Under the pieces are notes generated by a model, which saw only the letters and a list, made by a program, of their open reading frames with translations, was not told the origin of the DNA and searched no databases. This document shows, in pieces, positions 12,808-13,235 of a DNA stretch of 13,235 nucleotides. Origin of the DNA: JADZGC01 sp964613485 (lineage in GTDB: Bacteria; Patescibacteriota; Saccharimonadia; CAILAD01; GCA-016700035). Numbering within the stretch: the first letter of the stretch is position 1; every line of letters starts with the position of its first letter. The position numbers were made by a program, and so were the translations under genes. Location of the stretch: NCBI GenBank assembly GCA_964613485.1, contig CAZTHB010000022.1, positions 1 to 13,235 of the forward strand, in the 5' to 3' direction.

Positions 12808-13235
12808 ATGATCGCACAAACGCACACGCTCGCACATCATGGAGCGCAACCACACCCAATCACTATCGAGACCGACGTCTTCGCCGGATTACCAGGCATT
12901 ACTATTGTTGGCCTACCGAGTAAATCAATCGAAGAATCTCGGGAAAGGATTCGCAGTGCTATCCGCAATAGTGGTCTCGAATTTCCTCCCAGAAAAGTAA
13001 CTATCAATTTAGCTCCAGCAGATGTCGCAAAGACTGGTATCAATTGTGACCTAGCCATCGCCGCAGGCATACTCATAGCGACTCAGCAAATAAAAGAGCC
13101 TTCGACGAAGATGTGCTTCGTGGCTGAACTTGCACTCGATGGCTCTCTGCGCCCCACGCAAGACTGCCTGGCGTCCGTTCTAAGTGCTGAAAGAGCCGGC
13201 TTTACGACAATTGTTATCGACCCCGCAACAGACAT
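12808..13235 (+). CDS. YifB/ComM-family Mg-chelatase-like AAA+ protein, N-terminal part (runs off the window)
   Basis: Only the first 142 codons are present. The text HHGAQPHPITIETDVFAGLP, GITIVGLPSKSIEESRERIRSAIRNSG, FPPRKVTINLAPADVAKTG and DLAIAAGIL is the ChlI/Lon-protease-like N-terminal subdomain of YifB/ComM. The ATPase domain should follow beyond 13235. In naturally competent bacteria ComM is a hexameric helicase that promotes branch migration during integration of transformed DNA. That role is known for the family, not shown here. The start ATG at 12808 follows AAAGGGGG with 5-nt spacing, and its own promoter lies upstream. The symbol is withheld because the C-terminal half is not visible. 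Confidence 0.92.
   Translation, partial: MIAQTHTLAHHGAQPHPITIETDVFAGLPGITIVGLPSKSIEESRERIRSAIRNSGLEFPPRKVTINLAPADVAKTGINCDLAIAAGILIATQQIKEPSTKMCFVAELALDGSLRPTQDCLASVLSAERAGFTTIVIDPATD

Noticed and set aside
1..13235. CRISPR array, insertion sequence or tRNA gene
   Set aside because: No regularly spaced repeats, transposase-like frame, terminal inverted repeats or complete tRNA cloverleaf were found on either strand; the only tRNA-like structure belongs to tmRNA.

Overview
The window reads as a piece of a draft genome from an ultra-small or candidate-phyla bacterium (CPR/Patescibacteria, possibly Saccharibacteria-like). The basis is indirect: compact layout, standard code, DUF2341/fibronectin-type surface protein, and divergent enzymes with short or missing 5' leaders. 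The assignment is an inference and not proven by any single gene. A run of 100 Ns (9621-9720) is an assembly gap.

Layout. Plus strand, left: smpB (63-518, apparently leaderless) and a class I fructose-bisphosphate aldolase (611-1660). Positions 1661-1919 hold a bidirectional terminator, a candidate ~95-nt orphan small RNA with its own consensus promoter and terminator (1724-1855), and a second strong hairpin. Minus strand, read right to left: tmRNA ssrA (10368-9976); a gap-interrupted small gene with a near-perfect Shine-Dalgarno and a tight terminator (9743-9555); a ~1,420-residue secreted DUF2341/fibronectin-like surface protein, split by a one-base frameshift into 9174-6808 and 6761-4914; a MacB/LolD-type ABC ATPase (4914-4111); its FtsX/MacB-type permease (4070-2832); and a histidine phosphatase broken by a second one-base frameshift (2737-1920). 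Plus strand, right: an MGDG-synthase/MurG-like glycosyltransferase (10463-11599), a GalT-like nucleotidyltransferase lacking the usual zinc cysteines (11653-12750), and the first 142 codons of a YifB/ComM-type AAA+ protein (12808 to the window end).

How the genes fit together. SmpB and tmRNA, the two partners of trans-translation, lie at the two ends of the left three quarters of the window. The tmRNA appears to encode a tag ending ADAFAAPAFA. The surface protein, ATPase and permease form one operon: the surface protein stop and ATPase start share a base (TAATG), and a terminator follows the permease. No MacA-like adaptor is present, so this looks like an extracellular adhesion or sensing protein coupled to a mechanotransmission-type ABC module. 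The glycosyltransferase and GalT-like protein could serve envelope glycolipid or sugar-nucleotide metabolism.

Both frameshifts repair cleanly by a one-base change that restores recognisable family sequence, so consensus or assembly error, or very recent decay, is more likely than programmed frameshifting.
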